From: Pseudomonadota bacterium
Lineage (GTDB): Bacteria; Pseudomonadota; Gammaproteobacteria; Burkholderiales; Rhodocyclaceae
NCBI GenBank assembly: GCA_018241725.1
Contig: JAFEDI010000138.1
Span: 174,706 to 238,705, forward strand
DNA length: 64,000 nt
Direction: 5' to 3'
Below, one piece after another: positions 48,239-56,380 of this stretch. Numbering within the stretch: position 1 is the first letter of the stretch; every line of letters begins with the position of its first letter. The notes below the pieces were generated by a model. The model saw nothing but the letters and a program-made list of their open reading frames with translations, was not told the origin of the DNA and did no database searches. Made by a program: the position numbers and the translations under genes.

Positions 48239-48874
48239 TCAGGCCACCATCAGGCCGTGCTGCAGCGCGTAGGCCGCCAGCTCGGCGTTGCTGGCCAGGG
48301 CCAGTTTTTCGAGCAGGCGCGAGCGATAGGTGCTGACCGTCTTGACGCTCAGGTTCAGCGCCTCCGCAATGCCCGATACCGATTCACCGCGGGCCAGCCG
48401 CAGGAAGACCTGCAGCTCCCGCTCCGACAGGCTCTCGTGGGCCGGCGCGGAGGACTCCCCGGCCAGGTCGTCGGCCAGCAGTTCGGCGGTGCGACCCGAA
48501 ATGTAGCGCCGCCCCCGTGCCACCGTCTGGATGGCCTTCAGCAACTCGTCCCGTTCGCAGTCCTTGCACAGGTAGCCGTTGGCCCCGTGGCGGAGCATCG
48601 GCAGCGCGTAGCGCTCCTCCGGAAAACCGCTGAGCACCAGCACCTTCAGGTCGGCATGGCGCTGGCGCACCACGCGCAGCACATCGACACCGCTCTTGCC
48701 GGGCAGGGACAGGTCGAGCAGCAGCACATCGCACTCCTGCTCGCGCAGCTTCTCCAACGCCTCCTCGCCGGAGGCCGCCTCGAAGGCAATTTGGACGCCC
48801 AGTTCGTCCACCAGCATTTCCCGAAAGCCGGCACGCACGATGCTGTGATCATCAACGATGGCCAGGCGGAGCAT
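48239..48874 (-). CDS. NarL/FixJ-type response regulator
   Basis: A 211-residue regulator with a receiver (Asp54 in DVLLLDLSLPGKSG) and a LuxR-type helix-turn-helix (LSERELQVFLRLARGESVSG; VKTVSTYRSRLLEKL). The start at 48874 (MLRLAIVDDHSIV) is the usual one. It is tail-to-tail with the NarX-like kinase (27 bp between stops), so the two form a pair although separately transcribed. Regulated genes are unknown; neighbours with BON domains and stress traits are candidates. Confidence 0.92.
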   Translation of the reverse strand: MLRLAIVDDHSIVRAGFREMLVDELGVQIAFEAASGEEALEKLREQECDVLLLDLSLPGKSGVDVLRVVRQRHADLKVLVLSGFPEERYALPMLRHGANGYLCKDCERDELLKAIQTVARGRRYISGRTAELLADDLAGESSAPAHESLSERELQVFLRLARGESVSGIAEALNLSVKTVSTYRSRLLEKLALASNAELAAYALQHGLMVA

Positions 48875-49092
48875 GGCGTCCTTTCTGCACATTTGACAGC
48901 TTCCATTGTAGTCAGCCCACGCCCGCGGCATAGCTCATGGACTCCGACATGCGTGCCAGCGTAGTCCTACACGGCCTTCCGCCCTTGTCGGACAGCCCAC
49001 CGCACGGCCGCCGCATAGAGTGGGAACCGTGGAAGCGCGGCAGTCCCGGCCGCCTCCCGGACATACCCACCCGATATGCAAGGAGAACCGCC

Positions 49093-49434
49093 ATGTACAG
49101 CAAGCCCTTCACCCGACTGCTCGTCGCCACGACCCTGAGCCTGGCCGCCGCCGGCCTCGCCCAGGCCGCCGAACCCCAGCCGGTCGCCCACGAGACGGAC
49201 AAGTCCGCCACCGCCCAGTTCATCGACGACGCGTCGATCACCGCCAACGTCAAGGCCCGCCACGCCGAGGACAAGGCCGTGCGTGTCACCGCGATCGGCG
49301 TCGAAACCCACAACGGCGTGGTCCAGCTGTCCGGCTTCACGCCGTCGGCCAAGGAGAAGATGCGCGCCGAGGAAATCGCCCGGAGCACCCAGGGCGTGAA
49401 GGACGTCAGGAACGACATCATCATCCAGCGTTAA
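49093..49434 (+). CDS. Periplasmic BON-domain protein
   Basis: A 113-residue exported protein: signal peptide (residues 1-25, cleavage after LAQAA-E) and one BON domain (TAQFIDDASITANVKARHAE; IGVETHNGVVQLSGF; IARSTQGVKDVRNDIII), as in OsmY. BON domains bind phospholipid and often protect during osmotic or envelope stress. AGGAGA precedes the ATG at 49093 (MYSKPFTRLLVATT). It lies upstream of a small membrane peptide and a receiver gene on the same strand. Confidence 0.88.
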   Translation: MYSKPFTRLLVATTLSLAAAGLAQAAEPQPVAHETDKSATAQFIDDASITANVKARHAEDKAVRVTAIGVETHNGVVQLSGFTPSAKEKMRAEEIARSTQGVKDVRNDIIIQR

Positions 49435-49495
49435 ACGCGGCGGCCGGCCAGCCCGGCCGCTTGCCGCCCCCGTCCCATTCTTCCTGGAGACGACC

Positions 49496-49753
49496 ATGAT
49501 CCACGCCACTTTCCCCCGCCTCGAACGCGGCCATGCCTGGGCTCCGCCCGGCGAATGGGACTGGACAGTACACGCCTGCCTGCTCGGCAGCCTGCTACTG
49601 TGCGGCGGCATGTTGTTCGGCAGCAGCCGTCATATGCCCGCCACGAACCCACCGGAGCCCTGCGTGCGTGACATCGGCGCGGTGTACCGCATGCTCGGTC
49701 CATCGGCCTGGAGCGTGCTGCAGGAATGCCGCTCACCTGGGGCCCTTTACTGA
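49496..49753 (+). CDS. Small single-helix membrane protein
   Basis: An 85-residue protein (MIHATFPRLERGHAWAPPG...). One membrane helix (WTVHACLLGSLLLCGGMLFG, about 23-42) is followed by a short soluble tail with two cysteines (EPCVRDIGAVYRMLGP; LQECRSPGALY). TGGAGA lies 7 bp before the ATG at 49496. It sits 61 bp after the BON gene and 9 bp before the receiver gene, so it is probably part of the same transcript. No family recognised. Confidence 0.55.
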   Translation: MIHATFPRLERGHAWAPPGEWDWTVHACLLGSLLLCGGMLFGSSRHMPATNPPEPCVRDIGAVYRMLGPSAWSVLQECRSPGALY

Positions 49754-49762
49754 GCCGCCATC

Positions 49763-50173
49763 ATGGCCAGCGCCCATAGGCCCGTGCGGGTCGTGCTGAT
49801 CGAGGATTCGCTCGCCCTGCGCGACCTGCTCGCCGAGATGCTGGCGGACGCCGGCGGCGTCGAGATCGTCGGCTCCGCCGACAACGAGCCGGCGGCCATC
49901 GACCTCCTGCGCCAGCTCCACCCCGACCTGGCCATCATCGACCTTGAGCTGCGCGGCGGCACCGGCCTGAAGGTGCTCGCGGCGCTGCAGAGCATGCCGG
50001 CCTGCGCGGACACGCCGCGGGCCGTGGTGTTCTCCAACCATACCCATCCCCTCGTCCGCGAGCGCTGCCGCATGCTCGGCGCGCAGGCCTTCTTCGACAA
50101 ATCCTTCCAGCTCGACGAGCTGCTCGCCTACGTGCACGCCACCGCCGACGAGCCCGGCTCCCATCCTGGCTGA
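49763..50173 (+). CDS. Single-domain response regulator (REC only)
   Basis: A 136-residue CheY-like receiver: acidic pocket in VVLIEDSLALRDLLAEML, phosphoacceptor Asp60 (LAIIDLELRGGTGLKVL), Ser/Thr position in AVVFSNHTHP, and lysine in AFFDKSFQLDELL. No output domain; the C-terminus is a short disordered tail. Such proteins relay phosphate or bind a partner. Same strand as the BON and small-membrane genes just before. Confidence 0.85.
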   Translation: MASAHRPVRVVLIEDSLALRDLLAEMLADAGGVEIVGSADNEPAAIDLLRQLHPDLAIIDLELRGGTGLKVLAALQSMPACADTPRAVVFSNHTHPLVRERCRMLGAQAFFDKSFQLDELLAYVHATADEPGSHPG

Positions 50174-50194
50174 TCGACGCATTCTCCCTCGTTC

Positions 50195-50228
50195 CCCTGT
50201 GGGGGCAAGTTCACTCGCCCCCACAGGG
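50195..50228 (+). terminator. REP-like terminator hairpin
   Basis: CCCTGTGGGGGC (50195-50206) and GCCCCCACAGGG (50217-50228) form a perfect 12-bp stem with a 10-nt loop, followed by TCTTTGTT. It follows the receiver gene and shares its core with the palindrome at 33415-33440. Confidence 0.75.
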
Positions 50229-50302
50229 TCTTTGTTCGTAGTCGCCACCTCGGCGCCCTGCGCCGCGCGGGGCCGACCCATGGCACGCCCGTGGCTGCCC
50301 AC

Positions 50303-50390
50303 AAAAAAGCGCCACCGACTCTTCGAGCGCTGGCGTTCTTTTTTTGGGGGCCTTCCACAGCCTGGGGCGGTCAGGCCGCCCCAGGCTGGA
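50303..50390 (-). terminator. Double hairpin terminator region of the BON lipoprotein gene
   Basis: On the minus strand the BON lipoprotein gene (ending at 50395) meets AGCCTGGGGCGG/CCGCCCCAGGCT (50359-50387) and then a CGCCA/TGGCG hairpin flanked by T7 and A6 runs (50303-50345). The second could act in both directions. Confidence 0.7.
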
Positions 50391-50394
50391 AGCG

Positions 50395-50706
50395 TCACGG
50401 CTTGATGACGATGTCGTTGATCACGCCCTTCACGCTCGGCGTACCACGCGCGAGCTCTTCGGCCCGGCCCCGCTCGACGGCGGTTTTGGCGAAGCCGGAC
50501 AGCTGTACGACACCCTTCAGGGTTTCCACCCCGATAGCCATGCCGCTGACCTTCGGATCCTCGGCGAACTTGGCCTTGACGCGGGTGGTGATCGTTGCGT
50601 CGTCCAGGTATTCACCCACGGTGGATTGTTCACGGGTCACCGCGCAACCCACGGCGGTAATACCCAGCAGGCCGGACAGTGCAAGCGTGGCGATGGTGTG
50701 CTTCAT
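50395..50706 (-). CDS. BON-domain lipoprotein
   Basis: A 103-residue lipoprotein: signal peptide with lipobox ITAVGC (Cys about residue 21) and one BON domain (YLDDATITTRVKAKFAEDPK; GVETLKGVVQLSGFAKTAVE; TPSVKGVINDIVIK). It is clearly related to the BON protein at 49093 but membrane-anchored. AGGAGG lies before the ATG at 50706 (MKHTIATLALSGLL). Transcribed alone and convergent with the receiver gene, it is a likely envelope-stress protein. Confidence 0.88.
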   Translation of the reverse strand: MKHTIATLALSGLLGITAVGCAVTREQSTVGEYLDDATITTRVKAKFAEDPKVSGMAIGVETLKGVVQLSGFAKTAVERGRAEELARGTPSVKGVINDIVIKP

Positions 50707-50884
50707 TGCTGCCTCCTTGGAATGTGGCATCGCGGAGCGCCGGGAGACGAATGTACCCGGCACGCGATGCCGGTCAGGGTGACTTGAATATAGGCGCCTG
50801 GCGTAGCAATGCCCTGTCCGACGCAGCCGATAGCGATGTAGGAGGAGTCCTGCCTGCACGGCGGCCACCAGTGGCCCCGGAGAC

Positions 50885-51769
50885 TCAGGAGAACGCCGGA
50901 GGGCGACCTTCGAGGCGCTTCACCAGCGTGAATACCGCCTGATGGGTCGGCACCTGGATGCCTTGTGCCGCCGCCATGGCCAGTAACGTGCCGGTGATCG
51001 CGTCGATCTCGGTGCGCCGGCCGGCAAGCACGTCCTGCAGCATGCTGGCCCGGTTGCCGGCAGTGGCCGTCGCCACGGCGTGGACCCGCGCACGTGCAGC
51101 CGCCGCGTCGAGTTGCAGGCCGACGGCGCTCAGCACCGGCCAGGCTTCGTCCACCAGCGCGTCGAGCAGCACCCTGTGCGGCGCCTCCAGCAGCGCGCCG
51201 TTGGGCACCCGGAACAGGGCTGCCAACGGGTTGATGGCCACATTCACCAGCAGCTTGGCGAGGCGCGCCGCGGCGATGTCCGGCTCGATGCGGGCGCTGA
51301 AGCCGGCTGCCGCCAGCGCCGCCGCGACGGCCTCGAAACCCGGCGGCAGCAGGGTTTCCCCCGCGCCGGACGGCACCACGCGCTGACCGTCGCGGAAGGC
51401 ACCCTCGGTAGTGATGCCCTGATCGGCCGGGATGGCACCGCAGGCGGTGGCCAGCACGTCGCCGGTCAGCCCGTTCTGCAGGGACAGCACGCCGCGCGGT
51501 GTCATCGCCCGCGCCGTGCGGGCGGCGTCCGCCGTGTCGGCAGCCTTGACGAGCACCAGCACCCAGTCGGCCGCGGGCGCATCCTCCGGTGCGAAGACGT
51601 CCGGCACGTAACGCTGCGCGCCGATGTCCACGCCGGCCCGCAACACGGCCGCCCGCTGCTCGTTGCGCGCAACGACGGCGACCGGCCCCTGCGCCACCAG
51701 GCGGGCAGCGAAGTGCAGGCCCAGCGCGCCGGCACCGATGATCGCAAGGGGGAAACGGAATGTGCCCAT
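50885..51769 (-). CDS. 2-dehydropantoate 2-reductase (PanE/ApbA) family protein
   Basis: A 294-residue NADPH-dependent ketopantoate reductase-like protein. The Rossmann motif is LAIIGAGALGLHFAARL; the catalytic lysine region is AARLAKLLVNVAINPLAAL; the C-terminal segment NRASMLQDVLAGRRTEIDAI is the conserved substrate/glutamate region. It could be PanE of pantothenate synthesis, but several PanE paralogues act on other keto acids and no pan gene is near. The gene lies 5 bp from the penicillin-binding protein stop; transcription runs PBP then this gene. Confidence 0.85.
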   Translation of the reverse strand: MGTFRFPLAIIGAGALGLHFAARLVAQGPVAVVARNEQRAAVLRAGVDIGAQRYVPDVFAPEDAPAADWVLVLVKAADTADAARTARAMTPRGVLSLQNGLTGDVLATACGAIPADQGITTEGAFRDGQRVVPSGAGETLLPPGFEAVAAALAAAGFSARIEPDIAAARLAKLLVNVAINPLAALFRVPNGALLEAPHRVLLDALVDEAWPVLSAVGLQLDAAAARARVHAVATATAGNRASMLQDVLAGRRTEIDAITGTLLAMAAAQGIQVPTHQAVFTLVKRLEGRPPAFS

Positions 51770-51774
51770 GCCAC

Positions 51775-54168
51775 TCAGTGCCCGGACGACGGATCGAGGC
51801 TGGGCACCGTCGGCGGCGGCGCTGCCGGCGTGTCGGCAGGCGGCGCGGGCAGTGTGCTGTCGGGCGACGGCTCCGGCAAGGCCGGCACGGGCAGCGGCTC
51901 ATCGGGCGGCGGCACCGCTGGCACCGGCAGCGGTGCCTCCGGCTCGACCGGCTTGATGCGGTGCGGCGGCGCCTCGGGCGCCGGCTCCGGCCGCTTGAAC
52001 AGGCCCTGCCACCAGTCGCGCAGCCCCGTCGACAACCACTCCCAGGCCCGCTCCAGCAGGCCCGGCTGGGCCTTCGACTCGAAGCGCTCCTTGGGATCGA
52101 TGAGACGGCTGCGCAGCGCGTAGCTGAAGGTGTCGCCGACGATCGGCAGCGCGCTGTGGGCACCCTGCCCCCAGTAGTCGCTGCGCAGGGTCACCCGGTT
52201 GTCGTTGAAGCCGACCCAGGCACCGGCCACCAGCTGCGGGTGCATCAGGATGAACCAGCCGTCGGTGTTGTCCTGGGTGGTGCCGGTCTTGCCGGCCACG
52301 TCGGCGCGGATGCCGAACTGGTTGCGGATGCCCACGCCGGTGCCGCGGTTCACCACGCCGCGCATCACGTCGATCAAGGTGTAGGCGGTGGCCGGCGGCA
52401 GCACCTCCTGCGGCGTGGCCGGAGCGAACTCCTCCAGCACCTTGCCTTCGCTGTTCTCGACGCGGGTCACCAGCATCGGCTCGATGAAGCTGCCGCCGTT
52501 GGCAATGCTGCCGTAGGCCGTGACCATCTCCTTCAGCGTCACCGGGCTCGTGCCGAGGGCCAGCGACGGCACCTCTTCCAGCGGGCTCTGGCGCACGCCC
52601 ATCGCCTTGGCGAGCTTGGCGACACGGGCCGGGCCGACCTTCTGCATGAGCTGGGCGGTGATGGTGTTCTTCGAATAGGCCAGACCGTCGCGCAGGCTCA
52701 TGGCCCGCCCGCTCGGTGCCCCGTCGTCGCTGGGCCGCCACACCTCGCCGCCGGGCAGCGGGATCTCGACTTCCTGGTCGACAATGGTGTCGTCCGGGCT
52801 CATGCCCTTGTCGAAGGCCGCGCCATACACGAAGGGCTTGAAGGTCGAGCCGGGCTGGCGGCGCGCCTGGGCCACATGGTCGAAGGGGTCCTGCACGAAG
52901 TCGCGGCTGCCAACCCAGGCGCGCACCTGGCCGTCCCGCGGGTCGAGGGCCATGAAGCCGACCTGCACGCGGGTCTTGTCCCGGCGCAGGGCGTCCATGA
53001 AGGCGCGGTCGGCGCGCAGGCGCTTGAGGGCGTCCTCCGGCGTCTGGCCGGCGGCCAGCGCGCTGCGGTACTCCTTCGACTCCTTGATGAAGGCGTCCAC
53101 CAGCTCCGGGCTGCCGGTCCACCCTCGCCGACCGCTCCAGGCCTGGTCGGCCAGCGCCTGCAACTGGCGACCGCGACGCTGCACAGCCTGGTTGGCCTGG
53201 GCCTGCAGGCGGGAATCAATGGTGGTGCGCACCACCAGGCCGTCGGCGTAGACGTTGTAATCGTTGCGGTCCGCCCAGGCGATCAACCACTTGCGCAACT
53301 GCTGGGCGAGGTGCGGTGCGGCGCCGGGCGCCTCCAGCTGGCGCTCGAAGTCGAGGCGCAGGGGCTTCTTCTGCAGGGCGGCCAGGCGGTTCTCGTCGAG
53401 CTTACCGTGCTTGACCATCTGCGCCAGCACGGTGTTGCGGCGGGTCGCTGCGCGCTCCGGGTTGATCACCGGGTTGTAGTAGCTGTTGCCCTTCAGCATG
53501 CCGACCAGCGTCGCACTCTCGAGCACATCGAGGCTCTTGGCCGACTTGTCGAAGTAGGTCCGCGCCGCCATCTCGATGCCCCACGCGTTGTAGAGGAAGG
53601 GCACGGTGTTGAGATAGGTCTCAAGGATCTCGTCCTTGGAATACAAGGCCTCGATCTTCAGCGCGGTGATCGCTTCCTTCAGCTTGCGGGTCAGCGTCGG
53701 CGCGCGGCCGATGTCGTCGGGAAACAGGTTGCGGGCGAGCTGCTGGGTCAGCGTCGAGCCGCCCTGCTTGTCGCCGGAGAAGGTGCGCAGCGCGGCACCG
53801 CCGAGGCGGTAGAAGTCGATGCCGTGGTGTTCGTAGAAACGGTGGTCCTCGGTGGATATGAGGGCCGCGGTGACCTGCGGTGAGATGTCGGCCAGCCCCA
53901 CCCACTGGCGGTTGGCCCACTTGAACACCGCCAGCTCCTTGCCGTCCGCCGACAGCACCCGCGCCGGCTGCTCCACCTTGGCCTTGCGGATGTCGCTGAT
54001 GCCCGGAGTGAAGGGGATCAGGATCAGCGCGTAGGCCAGCAGCAGCGCCGGCGGTGCAGCCACAGCCAGCAGCACGCCACGACGGGTGGGATGGCGCAGA
54101 CGTTCGACGAGGGGACGGACGCGGGCGACGGCCTGCGTCAGCAAGGCGGAAAGAGCGGGTAGAGGCAT
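51775..54168 (-). CDS. Class A penicillin-binding protein (PBP1A/1B family)
   Basis: A 797-residue bifunctional peptidoglycan synthase. A membrane anchor (about residues 28-50) precedes the GT51 transglycosylase with catalytic Glu107 (ISTEDHRFYEHHGIDFYRL) and GGSTLTQQLARNL, then the transpeptidase with nucleophile Ser441 in GSTFKPFVYG, the YSKNT motif and KTGTTQDNTDGWF. The C-terminal tail after about 720 is Pro/Ala-rich and disordered. No UB2H domain of E. coli PBP1B is seen. It makes and cross-links glycan strands at the inner membrane. Confidence 0.94.
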   Translation of the reverse strand: MPLPALSALLTQAVARVRPLVERLRHPTRRGVLLAVAAPPALLLAYALILIPFTPGISDIRKAKVEQPARVLSADGKELAVFKWANRQWVGLADISPQVTAALISTEDHRFYEHHGIDFYRLGGAALRTFSGDKQGGSTLTQQLARNLFPDDIGRAPTLTRKLKEAITALKIEALYSKDEILETYLNTVPFLYNAWGIEMAARTYFDKSAKSLDVLESATLVGMLKGNSYYNPVINPERAATRRNTVLAQMVKHGKLDENRLAALQKKPLRLDFERQLEAPGAAPHLAQQLRKWLIAWADRNDYNVYADGLVVRTTIDSRLQAQANQAVQRRGRQLQALADQAWSGRRGWTGSPELVDAFIKESKEYRSALAAGQTPEDALKRLRADRAFMDALRRDKTRVQVGFMALDPRDGQVRAWVGSRDFVQDPFDHVAQARRQPGSTFKPFVYGAAFDKGMSPDDTIVDQEVEIPLPGGEVWRPSDDGAPSGRAMSLRDGLAYSKNTITAQLMQKVGPARVAKLAKAMGVRQSPLEEVPSLALGTSPVTLKEMVTAYGSIANGGSFIEPMLVTRVENSEGKVLEEFAPATPQEVLPPATAYTLIDVMRGVVNRGTGVGIRNQFGIRADVAGKTGTTQDNTDGWFILMHPQLVAGAWVGFNDNRVTLRSDYWGQGAHSALPIVGDTFSYALRSRLIDPKERFESKAQPGLLERAWEWLSTGLRDWWQGLFKRPEPAPEAPPHRIKPVEPEAPLPVPAVPPPDEPLPVPALPEPSPDSTLPAPPADTPAAPPPTVPSLDPSSGH

Positions 54169-54484
54169 CAGGGGCGAATCACGGACTGTGCTCGGGTGGA
54201 ACGCGTTTTAACACAGATCGGGCACCCCTTCGCCGCCCATGTGTGGCGGAAATGCGGCGCCGCCGAATTCACTGCCATCCCATGCTGTTGGCTGCCCATG
54301 GCGCGTTCACACGCCGGCAGGCGCCCCGCCCACCGCATTGCAGCACACGTTTTGTTGCAAAACCCATCTTGAGTCCGGCCCCTTGCGTCCTTATTTTGCG
54401 AAATGCACGGTACCGTCGGTCGACGATGCCCTCGGGCGCCACGCTGCGCCCCCGCGAACCCGGAACGACAGGAAGGAAACCTCG
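54169..54484. other. Divergent intergenic region, no gene
   Basis: A 316-bp gap between the divergent PBP and TPR-protein genes. It holds a small TTTTGTTGCAAAA palindrome near 54350 and AT-rich stretches that may carry promoters, but I can fix no -35/-10 pair with confidence. GAAGGAAACCTCG just before 54485 supplies the ribosome-binding site of the TPR gene. Confidence 0.5.
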
Positions 54485-55369
54485 ATGTCCCGAAAAACCC
54501 TGATCGGCCTGATGATGCTTGCCGCCACCACCTTCATGAGTGGCACCGTCCTAGCCGCCGAACCCAGCCTGCACCAGGTTTACCAGGCCGCCGAAGCCGG
54601 CAAGCTGGACGACGCCCAGTCGATGATGCGCGAAGTCCTGCAGGCCCACCCCAACAGCGGCAAGGCCCACTACGTGGAGGCCGAGCTGCTCGCCAAGCAA
54701 GGCCAGCTGCACAAAGCCGAGAGCGAACTGCAGACCGCCGAGAAGCTGGCCCCCGGCCTGCCCTTCGCCAAACCCCAGGCGGTGCAGGAGCTGAAAGGCA
54801 TCCTCGGCGGCAGCCACAAGATGACGGGAGGTGGCGCCAGCGCCGCCCCGTTTCAGCCGGCCGCGCCCGCCGTCGCCCACTCCTCCGTCCCGTGGGGGCT
54901 GCTGCTGACCGGCGTCGGTTTGATCGCCTTCATCGTCTTCGTGGCCCGCTTCATGGCACGCCGCAACGCGGAGCCCGCCATGGGCGGCGCGGCCTACGGT
55001 GGCGGCTTGCAGCCCTATGGCGCAGGTGGCGCCCCCTATGGCGGCGGCGGAGGCTATGCCGGCGGCTACGGCGGTGCCCCGGCACCCAGCCAGCCCGGCC
55101 TCGGCTCGCGGGTCATGGGCGGCCTCGCCACCGGCGCGGCGGTCGGTGCAGGCATGGTGGCCGGCGAGGCGCTGATGCACCACTTCCTCGACAAGGACGG
55201 CAAGCCCGTGTCGCGCGACCCCGCCGTGTCGCCGGACAACAGCAACCTGGGCAATCTGGACCTGGGCACGCCGGAGGTGGACCGCAACGACATGGGCGGC
55301 ACCGACTTCGGGGTCTCCGACAACTCGTCGTGGGACGACAGCTCGGGCGACGACAGCGACTGGAACTGA
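54485..55369 (+). CDS. TPR-containing membrane protein with glycine-rich and acidic tails
   Basis: A 294-residue protein. A signal peptide (MSRKTLIGLMMLAATTFMSG, cleavage after VLAA) precedes a TPR-like helical region (about 25-110; LHQVYQAAEAGKLDDAQSMM; AHYVEAELLAKQGQLHKAES), one membrane helix (WGLLLTGVGLIAFIVFVARF), a Gly/Tyr/Ala-rich segment (about 175-215), a second hydrophobic GGLATGAAVGAGMVAGEALM and a strongly acidic tail ending DDSSGDDSDWN. No family is certain. AAGGAA precedes the ATG at 54485; longer upstream frames are rejected. Confidence 0.75.
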   Translation: MSRKTLIGLMMLAATTFMSGTVLAAEPSLHQVYQAAEAGKLDDAQSMMREVLQAHPNSGKAHYVEAELLAKQGQLHKAESELQTAEKLAPGLPFAKPQAVQELKGILGGSHKMTGGGASAAPFQPAAPAVAHSSVPWGLLLTGVGLIAFIVFVARFMARRNAEPAMGGAAYGGGLQPYGAGGAPYGGGGGYAGGYGGAPAPSQPGLGSRVMGGLATGAAVGAGMVAGEALMHHFLDKDGKPVSRDPAVSPDNSNLGNLDLGTPEVDRNDMGGTDFGVSDNSSWDDSSGDDSDWN

Positions 55370-55568
55370 GCCCCCGTGGGGAGGCAAGGAAACCTGGGGC
55401 GGCCCGACGTTGCCATGAGAGGCATGCGGCCCGCTTATGACGCGATCTGCCATTTCAATGAAAAAACGGCCACATTCGTGTCAACGCCATCCCGCCAGGC
55501 GCGTTTGAACAGGCAGGCACCGCGTTTCGACGGTGCCACAAAAGATCAACCGTTCAAGGAGAACTTCC

Positions 55569-55778
55569 ATGATCAACAAGCTCGTCGCTCTTGCTATCGC
55601 CGCTGCCTTCTCTTCCGTCGCCCTGGCTGAAGCCCCCGCCGCAGCCCCGGCTGCCGACGCTGCCGCCGCCGCTCCGGCTGCTGCCCCGGCTCCGGCCAAG
55701 AAGAAGCACAAGAAGGCTGCTGCGAAGAAGGCTGAAGCTGCTGCCCCGGCTGCCGCTCCCGCCGAAGCTGCCAAGTAA
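55569..55778 (+). CDS. Alanine/lysine-rich exported small protein
   Basis: A 69-residue protein: a signal peptide (MINKLVALAIAAAFSSVALA) then alternating Ala-Pro runs and a central basic block (APAKKKHKKAAAKKAEAAAP). Composition resembles acid-shock (Asr-like) proteins, but short alanine-rich exported peptides are common and this may be convergent. AAGGAGAAC before the ATG at 55569 is strong and a strong terminator follows, suggesting high expression. Longer frame from 55533 rejected. Confidence 0.7.
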   Translation: MINKLVALAIAAAFSSVALAEAPAAAPAADAAAAAPAAAPAPAKKKHKKAAAKKAEAAAPAAAPAEAAK

Positions 55779-55830
55779 GACAGCTTGTACCGCGGGTTTT
55801 GCGGGAGATCCTCCCGGCAAGACCCGCTGG

Positions 55831-55869
55831 AAGAACAAAGGCCCGTCCATTCGACGGGCCTTTGTTCTT
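55831..55869. terminator. Bidirectional terminator between the alanine-rich protein gene and trxA
   Basis: AAGAACAAAGGCCCGTC (55831-55847) and GACGGGCCTTTGTTCTT (55853-55869) form a perfect 17-bp stem with a 5-nt loop and A/T-rich flanks on both sides. It ends both convergent transcripts. Confidence 0.9.
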
Positions 55870-55935
55870 TGTGCTGCCGGCGGCCACCCACGGGTAGCCG
55901 CGATCAGCGGGCCATGGCCCGCCGGCCAGCCAGTC

Positions 55936-56262
55936 TTACAGGTTGGCTTCGATGAAGGCAGCCAGCTGGGACTTGGACAGCGCGCCGACCTTGGTCGCCA
56001 CGACCTGGCCTTCCTTGAACAGCATCAGCGTCGGGATGCCGCGCACACCGTACTGGCTGGGCACTTGCTGGTTCTCGTCGATGTTGATCTTGGCGATGTC
56101 CAGGCGGTCGGCGAAGGTCACGGCCGCATCGTCCAGTGCCGGGGCGATCATCTTGCAGGGGCCGCACCACTCGGCCCAGTAATCGACCAGAACCGGCTTT
56201 GCCGACTGCAGGACATCGGCTTCGAAGGAAGAATCGGTAACGTGCTTGATTGCGTCGCTCAT
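55936..56262 (-). CDS. trxA: Thioredoxin 1
   Basis: A 108-residue thioredoxin. The redox motif WCGPC (residues 32-36), the buried Asp ([13 protein letters not shown]) and cis-proline loop ([14 protein letters not shown]) are all present; length matches E. coli TrxA. It reduces protein disulfides with NADPH/TrxB. Transcribed divergently from the LysR gene at 56381. Confidence 0.96.
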   Translation of the reverse strand: MSDAIKHVTDSSFEADVLQSAKPVLVDYWAEWCGPCKMIAPALDDAAVTFADRLDIAKINIDENQQVPSQYGVRGIPTLMLFKEGQVVATKVGALSKSQLAAFIEANL

Positions 56263-56380
56263 GCTGTACTCCGTTGAAGAGGGGGAACCGGTGTCTTGAA
56301 CCGGAAGGCCACCAGTCTATTGTTCGTGTTTTGTCGATTCAACAGGCAAAACCCGAATTGATCATTCAAAATACTGAACA

